DNA from: Amycolatopsis methanolica 239
GTDB lineage: Bacteria > Actinomycetota > Actinomycetes > Mycobacteriales > Pseudonocardiaceae
DNA: 64,000 nt
Direction of reading: 5' to 3'
NCBI RefSeq assembly: GCF_000739085.1
Contig: NZ_CP009110.1
Coordinates: 868,001 to 932,000, forward strand
Part shown: in pieces, positions 59,841 through 64,000 of the stretch
Numbering within the stretch: the first letter of the stretch is position 1
How the letters are laid out: each line of letters begins with the position of its first letter
Notes under the pieces: model-generated
What the model was told of the DNA's origin: nothing
The model's input: the letters and a program-made list of their open reading frames with translations, nothing else
The model's database searches: none
Translations under genes and position numbers: made by a program

Positions 59841-61046
59841 TCAGTTCACACAAGTCACACCCGCGGGCACGGCCTGCGGAACCCCACCCGGCGACGCCCC
59901 GCCGCCCGATCCGGCGCTCCGCCCGGCCAGGCCCGCGAAGAACTGCCGCACCGCGACCGGGTCGACCTCCACGATGCTCTGCTCGCCGTCCGGGCTGCGG
60001 CCGTCGATCTTGACCACCGGGATCGTCGTGAACGTGACGTCCCCGGAGGCCAGTCCCTTGGCCCTGTCCGCGAACTGCAGCAGGTCGAAGTCCGGGTCGA
60101 GCACCAGCGACCGGTGCAGCGCGTCGGTCAGCTCGCCGAGCGTGCCGGGGTTCGCGAGCACCCCGGCAGACAGCACCTTGTGCAGCGCCGAGGACAGGAA
60201 CGCCTGCTGCCGCACGATCCGGTCCAGGTCCCCGCGCGGCAGGTTCTTCCGCTGCCGCACGAACGACAACGCCTCGCCACCGGACACGGTCTGCACCCCG
60301 GCCCGGAAGTCGGCGCCGGAGTCCTTGTCCTCGGTCGCGTGGTTCAGGCACACCTGCACGCCGCCGAGGGCCTCGGTGATCAGGTAGAACCCGAGCAGGT
60401 TGACCTCCGCGTAGTGGTCGACCCGCACCTGCGTGAAGTCCTGCACGGCCTGCACCAGCGCCTGTCGCCCGGCCTGGTCGGAGTCCCGCTCGATCCCGGC
60501 CGCGTCGCGCCTGCCCGAGCGCCGCAGCTCGTCGGCCTTCGCCTGCTTCGCGACGCCGTACACCGAGTTGATCTTGCCCTGGCCGCCGCGTGGCACGTCG
60601 ATCCAGGTGTCCCGCGGGATCGACACCGCGTACGGCTTCGCGCCGTTCTTCGGGAGCCGCACGATGATGACCGTGTCGGTGTTCACGCCGCTGGTCTGCT
60701 CGGTGCGCAGCGTCTTGAGCACCTGCAGCGGCAGCGCGTTGCCCTGCATGTCCGTCCGGGCGTCCGCGCCGACCAGCAGGATGTCGTCCGCGCCATCGTC
60801 GGCGGGCGGCGCGGGCTTGTCGTCCGGCAGGTCGAGGGCGTCCGTGGTGTGCACGTTGCCCTGCACCTCGTGGTAGGTCGCCCACGCGTACCCGGTCGCC
60901 GCCAGCGCGAACACCGACACGAGCGCGATCAGCGTCTTCCCGGTGGCCCGGAACGGATGGCGACGGCGGAGTGGCTCGGCCCGCGGCTCGTCGGCCGGGT
61001 CCTTCGACCGCGGGAACGGCGTCGGTTTCGGTTCGTCGTCGTCCAT
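59841..61046 (-). CDS. LytR-CpsA-Psr (LCP) family protein
   Basis: 401 residues: short cytoplasmic basic N-terminus, one TM helix (TLIALVSVFALAATGYAWATY), then the LCP domain with DDILLVGADARTD, NTDTVIIVRLPKNG, VSIPRDTWIDVP, and KDSGADFRAGVQTVSGGEALSFVRQRKNLPRGDLDRIVRQQAFL. LCP enzymes transfer undecaprenyl- or decaprenyl-linked polymers (arabinogalactan in mycobacteria) to peptidoglycan. The mature protein ends TCVN, as its neighbour ends PCVN. Located beside rml genes, whose rhamnose forms the linker unit. Confidence 0.94.
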   Translation of the reverse strand: MDDDEPKPTPFPRSKDPADEPRAEPLRRRHPFRATGKTLIALVSVFALAATGYAWATYHEVQGNVHTTDALDLPDDKPAPPADDGADDILLVGADARTDMQGNALPLQVLKTLRTEQTSGVNTDTVIIVRLPKNGAKPYAVSIPRDTWIDVPRGGQGKINSVYGVAKQAKADELRRSGRRDAAGIERDSDQAGRQALVQAVQDFTQVRVDHYAEVNLLGFYLITEALGGVQVCLNHATEDKDSGADFRAGVQTVSGGEALSFVRQRKNLPRGDLDRIVRQQAFLSSALHKVLSAGVLANPGTLGELTDALHRSLVLDPDFDLLQFADRAKGLASGDVTFTTIPVVKIDGRSPDGEQSIVEVDPVAVRQFFAGLAGRSAGSGGGASPGGVPQAVPAGVTCVN

Positions 61047-61100
61047 CCCCGTGGTCTCCCCCTCATCAGCCCCTGGGGACCAGGTTAAGGCACCGGGAGG

Positions 61101-62408
61101 TCAGTTCACACACGGCACGTCACCCGCCGTGATGGGCGGCGGCGCGGGGGAGGACGAGGTCAGGGCCGGTGAGCTGGGCGGCGCCGCCACGGACGAGCTC
61201 GCCCGGCGGCTCGACGTGGGCGGCGCGCTGGACGCCGACGACGTGGGCGCGACCGAGGAGGACGTCCGCTCGCCGCCGTCGGACGTGAGCTGGTCGACGA
61301 ACGCGTGCACGGCCTGCGGGTCGACGCGCACGACGTCCGCGCCGCCGATGACCGCGTTGCCGACCACCGGAATCGTGCGGAACTCGATGTTGCCGCCGTT
61401 GAGCCCGCGCATCTGGGCGGCGAACTCCGGCAGGTCCCAGTTGTCCGACAGCACGACGGACTTCTTCACGGCGGTGATCACGTCGGAGAGCTTGCCGGGG
61501 TTGGCCAGCACGTCGCGGGAGAGCATCCTGCGGGCCAGCCCGGACAGGAACGCCTGCTGGCGCCCGATGCGGTCCAGGTCGCCGCCCGGGAGGTCGTACC
61601 GCTGCCGCACGAACGCCAGCGCCTGCACGCCTTCGATGGTCTGTCGCCCGGCGGGCAGGTCGACACCGGACTTGCGTTCCCGCACCGGCGCCTTGAGGCA
61701 CACCTCGACGCCGCCGAGGGCCTTCGTCACCTCGTAGAAGCTCGCGAGGTTCACCTCGGCGTAGCGGTCGATCATGCCCGGCTTGCCGATGAACGTCTCC
61801 AGCGTGGCGATCAGGTTCTTGCGGCCGGCGACCTTGGCCTGCTCGTCGGCCGACTTCAGGTCGGCACCCTGCTGCTGGAGCTCCCGGAACCGGTCGTTGT
61901 ATGCGTAGACGAACGCGCCGTTGAGCTTGTGCTTGCCGAACCCGCCGGCCAGCTCGACCCACGAGTCGCGCGGGAACGAGATCGCCACCGCGCGGCGCCC
62001 GTCCTGCGGGATGTGCACGAGGATCATGGTGTCGGTCTGCTTCTCGCCGTCGGACTCGCCGGCGTGCAGCATGTCCAGCACCTCGCGCGGCAGCGGGTTG
62101 CCCTGCGCGTCGGTGCGGCTGTCCATGCCGACCAGCAGGATGTCCACCGCGCCGTCGAGCGGGACGGCGTGCAGCTCCTCGTCGAAGACCTGGGTGGTGG
62201 ACAGGCCCGAGTTCGGGTCGCCGATGAACTGCCAGCCGTACCAGGTCACGGTGAGCACCGCGACCGACACGAGCGCGACCACGAGTTTGCCGCCCCGGCG
62301 CGCGACGATCGCGATACGGTTGCGCCGCCGTCTGGGAGACGGGATGGGCCGCGCCGGCCACGTGACCTCGTCCGCGGCGTCCAGGCGGGTGGTAAGCCCG
62401 TCGGTCAC
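61101..62408 (-). CDS. LytR-CpsA-Psr (LCP) family protein
   Basis: 435 residues with the same layout: basic N-terminus (SPRRRRNRIAIVARRGG), TM helix (LVVALVSVAVLTVTWYGW), VDILLVGMDSRTDAQGNPL, TDTMILVHIPQDGR, AISFPRDSWVELAG, and RERKSGVDLPAGRQTIEGVQALAFVRQRYDLPGGDLDRIGRQQAFL. A Ser/Ala/Pro-rich linker and a C-terminal PCVN follow. Paralogue of the downstream LCP gene; divergent from rmlB. Confidence 0.94.
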   Translation of the reverse strand: MTDGLTTRLDAADEVTWPARPIPSPRRRRNRIAIVARRGGKLVVALVSVAVLTVTWYGWQFIGDPNSGLSTTQVFDEELHAVPLDGAVDILLVGMDSRTDAQGNPLPREVLDMLHAGESDGEKQTDTMILVHIPQDGRRAVAISFPRDSWVELAGGFGKHKLNGAFVYAYNDRFRELQQQGADLKSADEQAKVAGRKNLIATLETFIGKPGMIDRYAEVNLASFYEVTKALGGVEVCLKAPVRERKSGVDLPAGRQTIEGVQALAFVRQRYDLPGGDLDRIGRQQAFLSGLARRMLSRDVLANPGKLSDVITAVKKSVVLSDNWDLPEFAAQMRGLNGGNIEFRTIPVVGNAVIGGADVVRVDPQAVHAFVDQLTSDGGERTSSSVAPTSSASSAPPTSSRRASSSVAAPPSSPALTSSSPAPPPITAGDVPCVN

Positions 62409-62515
62409 ACTCGCTCCCTCCCAGCCCCCGACCCGAGTGAATGCGTCCAGATTACTGTTCGGGTGAGTGAAGCGGTCGTGGGCTGGTCCGTGACGATCTT
62501 GAGGAGGAGAAGGCG

Positions 62516-63508
62516 ATGCGGGTCCTGGTGACCGGGGGCGCGGGTTTCATCGGCTCGCACTACGTCCGGCAGGTGCTCTCCGGCGCGTACCCGGCGCTGG
62601 CCGACGCCGAGGTGGTGGTGCTCGACAAGCTCACCTACGCGGGCAACGAAGCGAACCTCGCGCCGGTCGCGGACTCGCCGCGGCTGCGGTTCGTGCGGGG
62701 CGACATCACCGATGCGCAGGTGGTCGCCGAGGTCATGAAAGGCGTCGGCCTGGTTGTCCACTTCGCAGCCGAGTCGCATGTGGACCGCTCCATCCTCGGC
62801 TCCGCCGACTTCGTGCTGACCAACGTGCTGGGCACGCAGACCCTGTTGCAGGCCGCGCTGGACGCCGGGGTGGACAAGTTCGTGCACGTCTCGACGGACG
62901 AGGTGTACGGCTCGATCGAAAGCGGATCATGGTCGGAAGACCACGTGCTGGAGCCGAATTCGCCGTACTCGGCGTCGAAGGCGTCCTCCGATCTGATCGC
63001 GCGGTCCTACTTCCGGACGCACGGGCTGCCCGTGTGCGTGACTCGGTGTTCGAACAACTACGGGCCGTATCAGTTCCCGGAGAAGGTCATCCCGCTTTTC
63101 GTTACCAACTTGTTGGACGGTCACACGGTCCCGCTGTACGGCGACGGGCTGAACGTCCGTGACTGGTTGCACGTGGACGATCACTGCGCGGGCATCCAGC
63201 TGGTGGCCGAGGGCGGCCGTCCTGGCGAGATCTACAACATCGGCGGGGGCACCGAGCTGACCAACCGCGAGCTGACCGAGCGGCTGCTGGCCGCGGTCGG
63301 CGTCGGCTGGGAGCGGGTCGAGCAGGTCGCCGACCGCAAGGGCCACGACCGCCGGTACTCCGTGGACATCACCAAGATCAGCACCGAGCTCGGATACGCG
63401 CCGAAGGTTTCCTTCGACGCGGGTCTGGCGGATACGGTGCGCTGGTACGCCGACAATCGGGCGTGGTGGGAGCCGTTGAAGCGGCGCGCCGCGCTGGTGG
63501 GGAAGTGA
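62516..63508 (+). CDS. rmlB: dTDP-glucose 4,6-dehydratase
   Basis: Second step of dTDP-L-rhamnose synthesis. 330-residue extended SDR: NAD loop VTGGAGFIGSHYVR, catalytic STDEVYGS and YSASKASSD (Tyr-x-x-x-Lys), RCSNNYGPYQFPEK, and NIGGGTELTN. ATG 62516 with AGGAGGAGAAGG site. Overlaps or touches rmlD (GTGA at 63505). Supplies rhamnose for the galactan-peptidoglycan linker. Confidence 0.97.
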   Translation: MRVLVTGGAGFIGSHYVRQVLSGAYPALADAEVVVLDKLTYAGNEANLAPVADSPRLRFVRGDITDAQVVAEVMKGVGLVVHFAAESHVDRSILGSADFVLTNVLGTQTLLQAALDAGVDKFVHVSTDEVYGSIESGSWSEDHVLEPNSPYSASKASSDLIARSYFRTHGLPVCVTRCSNNYGPYQFPEKVIPLFVTNLLDGHTVPLYGDGLNVRDWLHVDDHCAGIQLVAEGGRPGEIYNIGGGTELTNRELTERLLAAVGVGWERVEQVADRKGHDRRYSVDITKISTELGYAPKVSFDAGLADTVRWYADNRAWWEPLKRRAALVGK

Positions 63509-63510
63509 CG

Positions 63511-64000
63511 ATGCTCAGTGTGCTCGTGCCCGGCGGAACGGGGCAGCTCGGCAGCGCCCTGTCCGCGCTCGCCTCGTCCGAGGTCCGGGTGGTCGCGCCG
63601 TCTTCGGCCGAACTGGACGTCACGAGCGCGGGTTCGGTGATCGCCGCGGTGAACGCACTCGCCGCCGAGGCGGCGGAGGCCGGGCGCAGCCCGCTGGTGA
63701 TCAACGCGGCGGCCTACACGGCGGTCGACGCGGCGGAGACCGACGAGTCGCGCGCGTTCCGGGTCAACGCGGACGGCGCCCGGGTGATCGCCGCGGCCTG
63801 CTCGTCCCGGCGGGTGCCGCTGATCCACGTGTCCACGGACTACGTCTTTCCCGGCGACTCGTCCCGGCCCTACGAGCCGGAGGACCCGCTCGGCCCGCGC
63901 AGCGCGTACGGCCGGACGAAGGCGGCCGGTGAGGACGCCGTGCTGGGTTCGGGGGCGCGGGCCTGGGTGGTGCGCACGGCGTGGGTGTACGGCGCCGGCG
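63511..64000 (+). CDS. rmlD: dTDP-4-dehydrorhamnose reductase, N-terminal part (3' end outside window)
   Basis: Final NADPH-dependent step to dTDP-L-rhamnose. 163 residues visible: VLVPGGTGQLGSALSALAS (nucleotide loop), ELDVTSAGSVIAAV, NAAAYTAVDAAETDESRAFRVNADGAR, HVSTDYVFPGDS and PLGPRSAYGRTKAAGEDAV with the Tyr-x-x-x-Lys pair. ATG 63511 follows rmlB by 2 bp; GTG 63505 is an in-frame alternative overlapping the rmlB stop. Confidence 0.95.
   Translation, partial: MLSVLVPGGTGQLGSALSALASSEVRVVAPSSAELDVTSAGSVIAAVNALAAEAAEAGRSPLVINAAAYTAVDAAETDESRAFRVNADGARVIAAACSSRRVPLIHVSTDYVFPGDSSRPYEPEDPLGPRSAYGRTKAAGEDAVLGSGARAWVVRTAWVYGAG

Overview
The window is very GC-rich with near-universal G/C third positions. 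It encodes F420-dependent enzymes, WXG100/TNT-type secreted proteins, a DUF1707 pair, an acyl-CoA carboxylase set with an epsilon subunit, and LytR-CpsA-Psr proteins beside rhamnose genes. This points to an actinomycete, most likely Pseudonocardiaceae (Amycolatopsis-like). From memory of M. tuberculosis, the backbone follows the Rv3264-Rv3305 neighbourhood: M20 amidase, Rv3304-like protein, lpdA, glpD2, accA3, maf, accE5-accD5, birA, PH-domain protein, GtrA, purK-purE, fadE25, a TIGR03089 protein, CpsA-like LCP and rml genes. No rRNA, tRNA, CRISPR array or insertion sequence was recognised.

Layout. 1-5.6 kb: 3' end of methylmalonyl-CoA mutase with its GTPase chaperone MeaB, a small membrane protein, an M20 amidohydrolase, a DUF559 protein bracketed by 21-bp repeats, and a gamma-glutamylcyclotransferase-like protein. 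5.6-12.7 kb: NAD(P)H-quinone dehydrogenase, a secreted protein plus class F sortase, and a glycerol module (glpF-glpK divergent from glpD). 12.7-17.7 kb: a repeat-bearing spacer, a truncated AMP-binding gene, a GNAT-like protein, two DUF1707 proteins, accA3 and an exported protein. 17.7-26.5 kb: DAACS symporter, Maf, PadR with a DHA2 efflux pump, dienelactone hydrolase, GntR with a divergent MFS gene, then accE5-accD5.

26.6-36 kb lies between accD5 and birA, which are neighbours in mycobacteria, and looks accessory. It holds a frameshifted Tat-exported protein, ArsR-SRPBCC, an F420-type oxidoreductase, TetR and a peroxiredoxin-like protein, a serine hydrolase, HxlR with two perfect operators, a chimeric MFS/AfsR pseudogene and an NlpC/P60 wall hydrolase. 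36-38 kb returns to the backbone (birA, PH domain). 37.4-44.4 kb is a second island with a YbaB-like protein, a WXG/EspC-like protein, a TNT-domain toxin and its probable immunity protein, then DinB, HisN and a two-component system.

44.5-57.2 kb: GtrA, a 720-residue ECF sigma/anti-sigma/extracellular fusion, a degenerate GGDEF-like protein, two tandem GT87 membrane glycosyltransferases, purK-purE, a third accessory patch (cutinase pseudogene, frameshifted F420-dependent dehydrogenase, acyl-CoA synthetase) and fadE25. 57.3-64 kb: a WXG-like/DUF3558-like pair, DoxX, a TIGR03089 protein, two LCP proteins, rmlB and the start of rmlD.

Functionally, mutB/meaB, accA3/accD5/accE5 and birA link propionyl-CoA and methylmalonyl-CoA metabolism; birA biotinylates the AccA3 carrier domain. 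The LCP and rml genes belong to cell-wall polymer attachment. Damaged genes are concentrated in the accessory patches: three in the 26-35 kb island, two at 52-54 kb and one at 13 kb. The backbone genes are intact. The most interesting system is the TNT toxin-immunity cassette at 38.1-40.95 kb.
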